From NCBI RefSeq assembly GCF_016093545.1, contig NZ_JADKYX010000009.1:124001-188000 (forward strand): a stretch of 64,000 nucleotides of DNA, written 5' to 3'. This stretch comes from Massilia rhizosphaerae. Lineage in GTDB: Bacteria > Pseudomonadota > Gammaproteobacteria > Burkholderiales > Burkholderiaceae_D. Below the pieces are notes generated by a model. That model was not told where the DNA came from. It worked only from the letters and a program-made list of their open reading frames with translations, and did not search any database. How positions within the stretch are numbered: position 1 is the stretch's first letter; every line of letters begins with the position of its first letter. Of the stretch, positions 48,630 through 57,203 are shown piece by piece. Made by a program: the position numbers and the translations under genes.

Positions 48630-48656
48630 CGCCGCCCGCCGGCACGGCGGGCGGCG
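48630..48656 (-). other. Strong GC hairpin between GH3 and GH5 genes
   Basis: An 11-bp stem cgccgcccgcc/ggcgggcggcg with a 5-nt loop lies 12 nt after the GH3 stop and 46 nt before the GH5 start. No U-run follows. It could stabilise the upstream mRNA or cause partial termination within the operon. Confidence 0.6.
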
Positions 48657-48668
48657 GGAAGGTAACAC

Positions 48669-50906
48669 TCAGCGCTGCGGGCGGCCGCGCACGTCCAGCA
48701 CGGACGCCGGCAGGTCGACCGTCACGCTGGTCGCGTTCGTGCCCGCGGCGTCTTCGGCCAGCACCAGCTTGTACTTGCCCTTGGCGATGCGCCAGGTCTT
48801 GGACTTCTCGTCGAACATGCCGAGGATGCGCGGCTCGACGACGACGTCGATTTCTTTCGACTCGCCCGGCTGCAGCGCGACCTTGTCCCAGGCGGCGAGG
48901 CGCTTCGGCGCTTCCCACTTGGCGGCGAGCGGCGCCACGTACACCTGCGGCACGTCCTTGCCCGCGACATTGCCCGTGTTGGTGACCTTGAAGCGCACGT
49001 GCACGCGGCCGCCCTTCACCTGGCTCGCCAGGCCGGAGTACGAGAACGTCGTGTACGACAGGCCGTGACCGAACGGGAACAGCGGCTTGATGCCCTTGAC
49101 GTCGAACCACTTGTAGCCGACGGCCGCGCCTTCCTTGTAGTCGACGGTGAAGCGCAGGTCCGGCTGTTTCGGATCGCCGTCCAGTTTCGGGCGCGGCAGC
49201 TGCTGCTCGGAGACCGGGAACGTGGCCGGCAAGTGGCCCGACGGATTCACGGCGCCGAACAGCACGCGCGCGATGGCTTCGCCGCCGCTGGTGCCCGGAT
49301 ACCAGGCTTCCAGCACGGCCGGCGTCTTCGCGACCCACGGCATGGCGACCGGGCCGCCCGTTTCCAGCACGACGACGGTGCGGGCATTGGCGCCGGCCAC
49401 GCTGTCGATCAGCTTGTCCTGGTTATCCGGCAGCGACAGCGACGTCGCATCGTTCGCCTCGCCGATCCACTGCGTCGCGAACACGAGCGCGACGTCCGCC
49501 TGCGCGGCCACGCGCGCGGCGCGCGCGGGGTCAAGGCCGTCGTCGTACACGACCTTCGCGTTCGGCGCCAGCGCCTGGATCGAACGCAGCGGCGACGACG
49601 GGTGGTACACGACCGGGCCCGGCCAGGACTTCGGCTCGAGGCCCTTCACGGCCATGCCGCCGACCGGATACACCTGCGACGAACCGCCGCCCGACAGCAC
49701 GCCCACGTCGGCATGGCCGCCGATGATGGCGATCGTCTTGACGTCCTTGGCCAGCGGCAGCACGCGGTTGTCGTTCTTCAGCAGGACGATGCCCTCTTCC
49801 TCGGTCGTACGGCTGACGGCGCCGTTCTTCGCGAAGTCGATGTGACCGCCCTGCGTCACCGGATTGTCGACGACGCCCTTGGCGAACATGGCGCGCACGA
49901 TGCGCGTGGCCATGTCGGTAAGGCGCGCTTCCGACACGTGGCCGTTCTCGACGGCTTCCGCCAGCGCGGCGCCGAAGTACGGCGACTTGTCGAATTCCTG
50001 GCCCGACTCGCGGTCCAGGCCGTGGTTCGCGGCTTCCACGGTGCTGTGGGTCGCGCCCCAGTCGGACATCACGTAACCCTTGAAGCCCCAGTCCTTCTTG
50101 AGGACTTCGTTCAGCAGGTAGTCGTTCTCGCAGGCGTAGGTGCCGTACACGCGGTTGTACGAGCACATGACGGAGCCGGCGTCGGACTGCTCCAGCGCGA
50201 GCTGCATCGCGAGCAGGTCGGACATGCGCGACGCGGCCTTGTCGATGTGGACGTCCAGTTCGTTACGGCCCGTTTCCTGGTCGTTCAGCGCGTAGTGCTT
50301 GACGGTCGAGATCACGTGGTTCGACTCGATGCCCTTGACGGCATGGCCCACGATCGTGCCGGCCAGCAGCGGATCCTCGCCCGCATATTCGAAGTTGCGG
50401 CCGTTGCGCGGGTCGCGCATCAGGTTCACGCCGCCCGCCAGCATCACGTTGAAGCCGGAGGCGCGCGCCTCGGAACCGATCATCGCGCCGCCGGCGTAGG
50501 CGAGTTGCGGATCCCACGACGACGCCGTGGCGAGGCCCGACGGCAACTGCGTGCGCTCGCGCGGGGTCGGCGTGGCCTGGGTGGCGACGCCGAGGCCGGC
50601 GTCCGTTTCCCACAGGTCCGGCAGGCCGAGGCGCGGGTTACCCGGCACGTAGCCGGCGGAGAAGGGGATCGCGGCTTTCGGCGGCGTCGTGCCCTTGGGG
50701 GCGAACGCGGTGCCGAAATAGCCGAACACCCAGCGCAGTTTTTCCGCGCGGGTCATGGCTTTCACGGCGAGTTCGGCGCGCTGGTCGGCGCTCAGCGAAC
50801 GGTTCATCCACGGCTGCTGGGCCGGGGCCGCGGCGTCTGCGGCGGATGCGAACAAGGGGAAGGCGGCGGCCAATGCCGCAACGAGGGTGAGGTGACGGAA
50901 ACGCAT
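48669..50906 (-). CDS. Beta-glycosidase, GH3 (beta-glucosidase/mannosidase-like)
   Basis: 745-aa secreted or periplasmic enzyme with a signal peptide ending near ASAADAAA. The GH3 N-terminal barrel includes STVKHYALNDQETGRNELD and the nucleophile Asp282 in GYVMSDWGATHS. The C-terminal sandwich and a fibronectin III-like domain (RVHVRFKVTNTGNVAGKDVP) complete the usual layout and length. It should release terminal beta-linked glucose, or possibly mannose, from oligosaccharides. No GH2 or GH130 enzyme is present, so it may be the main oligosaccharide-trimming enzyme of this locus. It follows the transporter gene by 83 nt. Confidence 0.88.
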   Translation of the reverse strand: MRFRHLTLVAALAAAFPLFASAADAAAPAQQPWMNRSLSADQRAELAVKAMTRAEKLRWVFGYFGTAFAPKGTTPPKAAIPFSAGYVPGNPRLGLPDLWETDAGLGVATQATPTPRERTQLPSGLATASSWDPQLAYAGGAMIGSEARASGFNVMLAGGVNLMRDPRNGRNFEYAGEDPLLAGTIVGHAVKGIESNHVISTVKHYALNDQETGRNELDVHIDKAASRMSDLLAMQLALEQSDAGSVMCSYNRVYGTYACENDYLLNEVLKKDWGFKGYVMSDWGATHSTVEAANHGLDRESGQEFDKSPYFGAALAEAVENGHVSEARLTDMATRIVRAMFAKGVVDNPVTQGGHIDFAKNGAVSRTTEEEGIVLLKNDNRVLPLAKDVKTIAIIGGHADVGVLSGGGSSQVYPVGGMAVKGLEPKSWPGPVVYHPSSPLRSIQALAPNAKVVYDDGLDPARAARVAAQADVALVFATQWIGEANDATSLSLPDNQDKLIDSVAGANARTVVVLETGGPVAMPWVAKTPAVLEAWYPGTSGGEAIARVLFGAVNPSGHLPATFPVSEQQLPRPKLDGDPKQPDLRFTVDYKEGAAVGYKWFDVKGIKPLFPFGHGLSYTTFSYSGLASQVKGGRVHVRFKVTNTGNVAGKDVPQVYVAPLAAKWEAPKRLAAWDKVALQPGESKEIDVVVEPRILGMFDEKSKTWRIAKGKYKLVLAEDAAGTNATSVTVDLPASVLDVRGRPQR

Positions 50907-50952
50907 GGACGGAGCTCTCTAGGGGGTCAATCGTTATAGTGTGCGATGCAAC

Positions 50953-50979
50953 GCCGCCGCGTGGCAAGCACGCGGCGGC
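50953..50979 (-). other. GC hairpin between the transporter and GH3 genes
   Basis: A 10-bp stem gccgccgcgt/acgcggcggc with a 7-nt loop lies 10 nt after the transporter stop. It could partly terminate or shield the 3' end. Together with the 48630 hairpin it divides the sugar operon into expression steps. Confidence 0.6.
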
Positions 50980-50989
50980 ACGGGTCGGG

Positions 50990-52264
50990 TCAGACGGCCT
51001 TGACGTCCACGTACATGCGGGCGTATTTCGCGCCGAAGTACAGGATGTAGGCGTAGCAGACGGCCGGGATCAGGAACGACGGCTGCAGGCCGATGGCGTC
51101 CGCGGCCTGGGCCTGGATCACCGGCACGACGGCGCCGCCGGCGATGGCCATCACCAGCAGGCCGGAGCCCTGGCTGGTCTGCGGGCCCAGTTCATGCACC
51201 GACATGCTGAAGATGGTCGGGAACATGATCGAGTTGAACAGGCCGACGGCCAGCACGGCCCACATCGCGAAGTGACCATGGCCGAACGTGGTCGCGGCCA
51301 GCAGCGCGATGCACACCGCGGCGTTGAACGCGAGGACCTTGCCCGGGCTGACGGTGCGCATCACGGCCGAACCGATGAAGCGGCCGACCATCGCGCCGCC
51401 CCAATAGTAGGCGACGTAGTTGGCACCGACTTCGGGCGTGAAGCCGGCGATGGACGCATCGCCCATGTAGTTGATCAGGAAGCTGCCGATGCTGACCTCG
51501 GCGCCGACGTACACGAAGATCGCCAGCACACCCAGCATCAGGCGCTTGCGCTTCAGGATCGAACCGCCGCTCACCGAGCCGGTGTCCTCGTCGCGGATGA
51601 TCGGCAGGCGGATCACGGCGAACAGGATGGCCAGGATCGCCAGCGTGGCGGCCAGGCCCAGGTACGGACCCTGCACGGCCTGCGCCTGCGCCAGTTTCTC
51701 GGCGGCGGTCATGTGGTTCGGATCGGCGACCGTCGAGATGTGCGACAGGATCAGGTAGCCGCCGATCGGGGGTCCAACGAAGGTGCCGAACGAGTTCAGC
51801 GCCTGGGTCAGGTTCAGGCGGCTCGACGCGGTGGCCGGCGCACCCAGTACGGTGACGTAGGGGTTGGCGGCCACCTGCAGGATGGTGATGCCGCCGGCCA
51901 GCACGAACAGCGCGAACAGGAACAGCGCGTAGACGCTGGTCGCGGCCGGGTAGAACAGCGCGGCGCCGACGGCGCACACGGCCAGGCCGACCACGGCGCC
52001 GGCCTTGTAGCCGATGCGGCGGATCAGCGCGCCGGCCGGGACCGACAGCAGGAAGTAGCCGCTGAAGAAGGCCAGGTTCACCATCATCGCCTGTACGTAC
52101 GTCAGGTTGTAGACCGATTTCAGGTGCGGGATCAGGATGTCGTTCAGCGACGTCAGGAGGCCCCACATGAAGAACAGGGCGGTGACGACGGTGAGGGGAA
52201 AGGTGTAGTTCGTGGGCTGGGCCCGGTCGGCAGGCTCGATTGCGGCCGGTGATGCACGTTCCAT
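50990..52264 (-). CDS. Sugar/H+ symporter, FHS-family MFS
   Basis: 424-aa inner-membrane transporter with about 12 helices. FHS features are FFMWGLLTSLNDILIPHLK and LGAPATASSRLNLTQALNSFGT. It is a paralog of the gene at 36555. As the first gene of the minus-strand mannan operon, it is likely to carry mannose, glucose or galactose released by the hydrolases. The ribosome site is AAGGAG. Upstream lie operator-like palindromes at 52282-52293, 52377-52398 and 52458-52478. Confidence 0.88.
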   Translation of the reverse strand: MERASPAAIEPADRAQPTNYTFPLTVVTALFFMWGLLTSLNDILIPHLKSVYNLTYVQAMMVNLAFFSGYFLLSVPAGALIRRIGYKAGAVVGLAVCAVGAALFYPAATSVYALFLFALFVLAGGITILQVAANPYVTVLGAPATASSRLNLTQALNSFGTFVGPPIGGYLILSHISTVADPNHMTAAEKLAQAQAVQGPYLGLAATLAILAILFAVIRLPIIRDEDTGSVSGGSILKRKRLMLGVLAIFVYVGAEVSIGSFLINYMGDASIAGFTPEVGANYVAYYWGGAMVGRFIGSAVMRTVSPGKVLAFNAAVCIALLAATTFGHGHFAMWAVLAVGLFNSIMFPTIFSMSVHELGPQTSQGSGLLVMAIAGGAVVPVIQAQAADAIGLQPSFLIPAVCYAYILYFGAKYARMYVDVKAV

Positions 52265-52281
52265 GCAGGTCTCCTTGAGAT

Positions 52282-52293
52282 GTTACCGCTAAC
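52282..52293. promoter_or_regulatory. LacI/GntR-type operator-like palindrome
   Basis: gttaccgctaac has GTTA...TAAC arms around a central CG and lies 18-29 nt upstream of the transporter ATG. It resembles the atgttaccggtaacat-type operators of gluconate LacI-family regulators. A site here could repress the hydrolase operon. Binding by the adjacent regulator is inference. Confidence 0.45.
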
Positions 52294-52376
52294 TTATAAA
52301 ACAGTAACTTTTTTGTAAAAAACATTCTGCATAAGCAGACTGGAAGGGTCAAACGCGACGAGCGATTCCGGGACGA

Positions 52377-52478
52377 GTTTAGTCGGTCGTCACTAAACAC
52401 GCCCCTCCCTCTTATGAAATCGGTTTCTTAAATTGAGAATATACCGGTCAAACCGCTGTTTAGTAAAGCCGACTAAAC
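52377..52478. promoter_or_regulatory. Paired inverted-repeat operators in the divergent sugar promoter
   Basis: Two similar sites occur. gtttagt-N8-actaaac is at 52377-52398 and gtttagt-N7-actaaac at 52458-52478, with centres about 80 bp apart. The 10-mer gtttagtcgg appears directly at 52377-52386 and inverted at 52469-52478. Between them is another near-palindrome, gaaatcggtttc (52416-52427). The spacing is close to eight helical turns, which suits DNA looping by a LacI-family tetramer or two dimers. These are candidate operators for the LacI gene and the divergent transporter operon. Confidence 0.6.
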
Positions 52479-52522
52479 TTGACTTGAAGTGCAAGTTCGC
52501 GTTTGACCAAGGCGATTTCGAT

Positions 52523-53629
52523 ATGCAAGACTCCAATCAGACAAGCGACGCCACTGGCGCTCGCGGCAACGATATCGGAGACAGTGTGAACCCCGACACC
52601 TCACTCACCCCAGCGGGCGGCAGCCCCGCGCCGGTCACGATCCGCGACCTGGCCAAGTATGCCGGCGTCTCGGCCGGGACGATCTCGCGCGCCCTGAAAA
52701 ACGAGCCGGGGCTCACGGAAAGCACGCGCCAGATGGTGTTGTCGGCAGCCCACGAATTGGGGTACGACTTCTGCAAACTGCGCCGCAAGCGCATCCGCCG
52801 CCTCACGTTCCTGTTGCACCGCCAGCACAACACGGCCGCGAGCAGCCCGTTCTATTCGCCCGTGCTGCACGGCGCCGAGGAAGCCTGCCGCAAGCAGGGC
52901 ATCGTACTGTCGTTCATGGCGGTCGGCCCGGCCGACGGCGTCACGGAGCAGTTGCGCATGCACGCGCCGGACGCCATCGTGTGCGCCGGCTTCTTCGAAC
53001 CCGAGCTGCTGAACGCCCTGCGCGCCAGCGGCAAGCCCCTCGTCCTCATCGACATGAAGCTGCGCGGCTACAGCTCCGTCAATCCGGACAACCACATGGG
53101 GGGTTATCTCGCCACCCGGCACCTGATCTCGCTGGGCCGCGAGCGCATCGGCATGATCTCCGGTTCGCTCGGCCACTACAGCATCCGCGAGCGCAACCGC
53201 GGCTACCGCCAGGCGCTGTTCGAGGCTGGCATGCTGGCCGATCCGCGCCTGGAGACGTGCCTGCCGGACGGCATCGACCTCGAGACGGGCGCCTACGAGG
53301 CGATGCAGGCCCTGCTCGACCAGCCGCACCCGCCCGACGCCGTGTTCTGCTACAACGACGCCGCCGCCCTCGTCGCGATGCGCGCCTGCCTCGCGGCCGG
53401 GAAGACGGTGCCGCACGATATCTCGATCGTCGGCTTCGACGACATCCCGGGCGCCGTGCTGGGCCACCGGCCGCTGACGACGCTGCGCATCAACAAGAAG
53501 GAGCTGGGCGCGCTGGGCGTCGAGCTGCTGCTGCGCGGCCCGCAGGACCCGCCGCTGGAACAGGTGGCGCCCGTCGAACTGATCGTGCGCGCCAGCACCG
53601 TGTGCGAGGACTACCGCATGCGCAAATAA
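52523..53629 (+). CDS. LacI-family regulator of the mannan/mannose locus
   Basis: 368 aa. The ATG at 52523 has AAGGCG upstream; the open frame continues 30 codons further but runs into the operator region. A disordered N-terminal tail of about 37 residues precedes the LacI HTH (VTIRDLAKYAGVSAGTISRALKN). The periplasmic-binding-like effector domain has FSPVLHGAEEA-like and GFDDIPGAVLGHRPLTTLRI segments. It is divergent from the transporter-hydrolase operon and 42 nt upstream of the AGE gene, so it probably controls both arms. Confidence 0.87.
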   Translation: MQDSNQTSDATGARGNDIGDSVNPDTSLTPAGGSPAPVTIRDLAKYAGVSAGTISRALKNEPGLTESTRQMVLSAAHELGYDFCKLRRKRIRRLTFLLHRQHNTAASSPFYSPVLHGAEEACRKQGIVLSFMAVGPADGVTEQLRMHAPDAIVCAGFFEPELLNALRASGKPLVLIDMKLRGYSSVNPDNHMGGYLATRHLISLGRERIGMISGSLGHYSIRERNRGYRQALFEAGMLADPRLETCLPDGIDLETGAYEAMQALLDQPHPPDAVFCYNDAAALVAMRACLAAGKTVPHDISIVGFDDIPGAVLGHRPLTTLRINKKELGALGVELLLRGPQDPPLEQVAPVELIVRASTVCEDYRMRK

Positions 53630-53671
53630 CGCTCCAGCGTCATCCACCGATTCACTCATCACGACCGACCC

Positions 53672-54883
53672 ATGCTTCCCGACTTCCATTCCCGCGCGAC
53701 GCTGCTGCAGCACATCCGCCACACCCGCCAGTTCTACGATCCCCGCTGCGTCGACCCGAGCGGCGGCTTCTATCATTTCTACAAGGACAACGGCACGGTC
53801 TACGACGCGCGCACGCGCCACCTCGTGAGCAGCACCCGCTTCGTCTTCAATTTTTCGACGGCGTGGCGCCAGTTCCAGGAACCGGCCGACCGCGACCGCG
53901 TGCTGCACGGCCTGCGCTTCTTGCGCGACGCGCACCGCAATCCGGAGACGGGCGGCTATGCCTGGACGCTGGACTGGAACGACGGACAAAAACGCGTCAC
54001 CGACGACACCAACCACTGCTACGGCCTCGCCTTCGTGCTGCTGGCCTATGCCCACGGGCTCATGGCCGGCGTCGGCGAAGCGCGCGCGTGGCTGGACGAA
54101 ACGTACGACCTGATGGAGCGCCGCTTCTGGGAACCGGCGCACGGCCTGTATGCCGACGAGGCGAGCGGCGACTGGTCCACGCTGTACCCGTACCGCGGGC
54201 AGAACGCCAATATGCACGCGTGCGAAGCGATGCTGGCCGCGTTCGACGCGACGGGCGACACCAAATTCCTGTGGCGCGCCGAGACGCTCGCCCACAACAT
54301 CACCGTGCGCCAGGCCGCACTGTACGGTAACCTGATCTGGGAACACTACCGCAGCGACTGGACCGTCGACCCGGACTACAACCGCGACGACAAGACCAAC
54401 ATCTTCCGCCCGTGGGGCTACCAGCCCGGCCACCTGACGGAATGGGCCAAGCTCCTGCTGATCATGGAACGCCACAAGGACAAGATGGCCGGCCCGTCCG
54501 ACTGGCTGCTGCCGCGCGCGCGCCAGTTGTTCGACGCCGCGCTGGCCAAGGCGTGGGACGCGCAACACGGCGGCATCCACTACGGCTTCGGTCCGGAGGA
54601 CGAGATCTGCGACGCCGACAAATACTTCTGGGTGCAGGCCGAGAGCCTGGCCGCCGCCGCCCTCCTCGGCGCGCGCACCGGCGACGCCGCCTACTGGACC
54701 TGGTACGACCGCATCTGGGCCTACAGCTGGGAGCATTTCGTCGACCACGAGCACGGCGCCTGGTATCGCATCCTCGGTCCGGCCAACGAGAAGCTCACCG
54801 ACGAAAAAAGCCCGGCCGGCAAGGTCGACTACCACACGATGGGCGCCTGCTACGAGGTGCTGACCGTTCTGACCAAGGATTGA
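53672..54883 (+). CDS. AGE-family isomerase/epimerase (mannose isomerase-like)
   Basis: 403-aa (alpha/alpha)6-barrel enzyme of the N-acylglucosamine 2-epimerase superfamily. Conserved blocks are DPSGGFYHFYKDNG, RFVFNFSTAWR, YPYRGQNANMHACEAM, FRPWGYQPGHLTEWAKLLL and the C-terminal KVDYHTMGACYE, with the expected His and Glu residues. Relatives convert mannose to fructose (YihS/ManI type) or epimerise cellobiose/mannobiose. Because a fructokinase gene starts 1 nt after the stop, mannose-to-fructose isomerisation is the more likely role. Epimerisation of mannobiose remains possible. Confidence 0.82.
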   Translation: MLPDFHSRATLLQHIRHTRQFYDPRCVDPSGGFYHFYKDNGTVYDARTRHLVSSTRFVFNFSTAWRQFQEPADRDRVLHGLRFLRDAHRNPETGGYAWTLDWNDGQKRVTDDTNHCYGLAFVLLAYAHGLMAGVGEARAWLDETYDLMERRFWEPAHGLYADEASGDWSTLYPYRGQNANMHACEAMLAAFDATGDTKFLWRAETLAHNITVRQAALYGNLIWEHYRSDWTVDPDYNRDDKTNIFRPWGYQPGHLTEWAKLLLIMERHKDKMAGPSDWLLPRARQLFDAALAKAWDAQHGGIHYGFGPEDEICDADKYFWVQAESLAAAALLGARTGDAAYWTWYDRIWAYSWEHFVDHEHGAWYRILGPANEKLTDEKSPAGKVDYHTMGACYEVLTVLTKD

Positions 54884-54884
54884 C

Positions 54885-55805
54885 ATGGCGGACTTTCCCG
54901 TATTCGTCGCGGCCGGTGAAGCCCTGACCGACATGATCGTCGACGACGCTGGCGCCACGCGCTGGCACAGCGTGACGGGCGGCTCGACGTGGAACGTGGC
55001 GCGCGCGATGGCGAAGCTGGGCGCGCCCAGCGCCTTCGCCGGCGCCGTCAGCCGCGACGTGTTCGGCGACCAGCTGTGGCGCGCCACGCTCGACGCGGGC
55101 CTGGACGAGCGCTTCCTGCAGCGCCTGGACAAATCGCCGCTGCTCGCGATCGTGCACCGGCTCGACCCGCCCAGCTATTTCTTCGTCGGCGACGACAGCG
55201 CCGACCTGCACTTCGACGCGGCGCAGCTGCCGCAAGGCTGGACGGCCGGCTGCCGCTGGGCGCACTTCGGCGGCATCAGCCTCGCGCGCCAGCCGCTCGC
55301 GGGCAAGCTCGTGCTGCTGGCCGAAACGCTGAAGGCGCAGGGCGTGCGCATCAGCTACGACCCGAACTTCCGCGCGCTGATGGACGAGGACTACGACCCG
55401 ACCCTCAAGCGCATGACGGCGCTGGCCGACGTCGTGAAGGTGTCGGAGGAAGACCTCGTCGGCCTGCTGCGCACACACGACGCCGACGCGGCCTTTGCCA
55501 CCTTGCGCGGCTGGAACCCGGATGCCAGCTACCTGTACACGAAGGGCGCGGCCGGCGCCTCGCTGCATACGCCGGACGGATCCTGGCAACAGGCGGCGCC
55601 GCGCATCACGCCCGTGGACACGGTCGGCGCCGGCGACGCCAGCATCGCCGCGCTGGCCTGGAGCATGCTGCATGCGCCCGAGCGCGACGGCCGCACCCAC
55701 CTGCGCTTCGCCGTCGCGGCGGGCGCCGCGGCCTGCCTCGCGGCCGGCGCCACGCCGCCCACGCTGGCGGCCATCGATACGCTGCTGGCGGGGATGCACG
55801 CCTGA
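54885..55805 (+). CDS. PfkB-family carbohydrate kinase (fructokinase-like)
   Basis: 306 aa. The PfkB family signatures are VTGGSTWNVARAMAKLG near the N-terminus, YDPNFRALM, and the C-terminal DTVGAGDASIAAL with the catalytic Asp. Sugar kinases of this type phosphorylate fructose to fructose-6-phosphate. The ATG lies 1 nt after the AGE stop, so the pair is coupled and would feed mannose into glycolysis. It is a paralog of the kinase at 57204. Its stop is 1 nt from the convergent porin gene's stop. Confidence 0.85.
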   Translation: MADFPVFVAAGEALTDMIVDDAGATRWHSVTGGSTWNVARAMAKLGAPSAFAGAVSRDVFGDQLWRATLDAGLDERFLQRLDKSPLLAIVHRLDPPSYFFVGDDSADLHFDAAQLPQGWTAGCRWAHFGGISLARQPLAGKLVLLAETLKAQGVRISYDPNFRALMDEDYDPTLKRMTALADVVKVSEEDLVGLLRTHDADAAFATLRGWNPDASYLYTKGAAGASLHTPDGSWQQAAPRITPVDTVGAGDASIAALAWSMLHAPERDGRTHLRFAVAAGAAACLAAGATPPTLAAIDTLLAGMHA

Positions 55806-55806
55806 C

Positions 55807-57039
55807 TCACCAGCAGTTTTCGAACGTGAGGCCGACCGTGTAGCCGGACAACGCCGTGCCGAAGACGCCGTTCGCGGCCAACGGATCGTTCGCGCGCGCG
55901 GCCGCGCGGGCCGCCTCGTTCCAGTGCGCGTGCGTGAAGAACAGGCGCAACTCGGGACGGTCGAAATAGCCGGGCGCGGTCGTCAGCGCGACGGCGGCCG
56001 TGAACTTGGTCAGCCGGCGCACGTCGCCGTTCTGCGGCGCGACGCGGTCGTGGCCCACGTCGGCCAGCAGCTTCACGTGGTCGGCCAGCGCATACGACAG
56101 CCTGCCGCCGGCCGACGCCCACGTCTTCACTTTCGCAGCGTCGTGCGCGGTATCCCGCTGCCAGACGCCGACGAGCTCCCCGCCGAAGCGCCGCGTGACC
56201 TGCGCGAACCAGCTCTCGACGACGCGCAGCCGGTGCACATCGCGGCCGTTCGTGATGTCGCCCGTCGCCCCGTTGTCCGTCCCCGCGCCCGTCCCCCACT
56301 GCACCGCGAGGCGATTCTCGCCGGCGCCGGCCAGGATGCGCTGGCGGTGCTGCACGGTCGCCATCGAACCGCCGTGGTGGCCACGCTCGCCGTCGCTGCG
56401 GATCAGCGCCAGGCCCAGTTCCAGCGTGCCGCCCGGGTTCACGGGCACGCCGCGCAATTGAAAGTCGTGGCGGTTCGCGGTGTCGCCGACGCGCATGATC
56501 GGCATCGTCTGCTGGTCGTCATGCAGGTAGGCGTAGCTGAATTTCATCGGACCCACCGGCACGTTCTCGATGCCCACGCCCATCCCGGACGGATTCCAGT
56601 ACAGGAAGTCGTCCGCGTTCACCCCTTCGCGCTTGTAGTAGCGGCGCCCGAGCCACACTGCGGCGTCGCCCAGGCCGCTCACGTGTTCGATGGCGAAGTA
56701 GGCCTGCGGCAGCCCGATCTTCCAGCCGCCCTCCGGCCGTTTCGCGTTGTTGGACGCGGCCTCGTTGCCCAGGTTGAGCATCGCATAGGCCTTCACGTCC
56801 TCGCCGGCGTCGCCCCGCACCAGGTGCTGGCCCAGCAGCATCTCGCCGTAGACGCCGCACTCGTTACCGAGCCGGTACTTCGCGCCCGCGCCGGCCAGGG
56901 CGAAGCAGGTCTGGCCGCCGCCCGCGCTGTTGGCGGCCGCGTTGGCGCGCACATAATTCTGGACGTCCAGGGCGGACGCGGGAAAGCAGAACGCGAGCGC
57001 GAGCAGCGCCGGCGCCGGTGCAACGATGTGCATGCGCAT
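55807..57039 (-). CDS. LamB-type maltoporin-like outer-membrane porin
   Basis: 410-aa outer-membrane beta-barrel. The ATG at 57039 has AGGAG seven bases upstream. The signal peptide ends near PASALDV. The LamB-like opening CFALAGAGAKYRLGNECGVY, the AVWLGRRYYKREGVN block and alternating aromatic strands support the family. The C-terminus is FENCW, ending in Trp rather than Phe. It should allow passage of oligosaccharides into the periplasm for the nearby hydrolases. It runs tail-to-tail with the fructokinase gene without a terminator. Confidence 0.85.
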   Translation of the reverse strand: MRMHIVAPAPALLALAFCFPASALDVQNYVRANAAANSAGGGQTCFALAGAGAKYRLGNECGVYGEMLLGQHLVRGDAGEDVKAYAMLNLGNEAASNNAKRPEGGWKIGLPQAYFAIEHVSGLGDAAVWLGRRYYKREGVNADDFLYWNPSGMGVGIENVPVGPMKFSYAYLHDDQQTMPIMRVGDTANRHDFQLRGVPVNPGGTLELGLALIRSDGERGHHGGSMATVQHRQRILAGAGENRLAVQWGTGAGTDNGATGDITNGRDVHRLRVVESWFAQVTRRFGGELVGVWQRDTAHDAAKVKTWASAGGRLSYALADHVKLLADVGHDRVAPQNGDVRRLTKFTAAVALTTAPGYFDRPELRLFFTHAHWNEAARAAARANDPLAANGVFGTALSGYTVGLTFENCW

Positions 57040-57131
57040 GTGTAATCTCCTTTTTCTTTTTTTGGGCAAAGCGGATCCCGTCCGGCCGCGGCGCGATGCC
57101 GCGGCAGGTCGATGGAACGGGATCTGTTACT

Positions 57132-57183
57132 CGTAGGGTGGGCACCCGCGTTTGATGCCCCCGGCATCAAACGCCCACGCGTG
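57132..57183. repeat. REP-like palindromic element, copy 3 (variant)
   Basis: It begins with the same 16-nt core (57132-57147) as the other two elements and then diverges. A perfect 12-bp stem gcgtttgatgcc/ggcatcaaacgc (57148-57159 with 57163-57174) closes a 3-nt loop. It lies between the porin and the second kinase gene. Confidence 0.75.
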
Positions 57184-57203
57184 ACGTATGCGACGTGTTG
57201 GCG

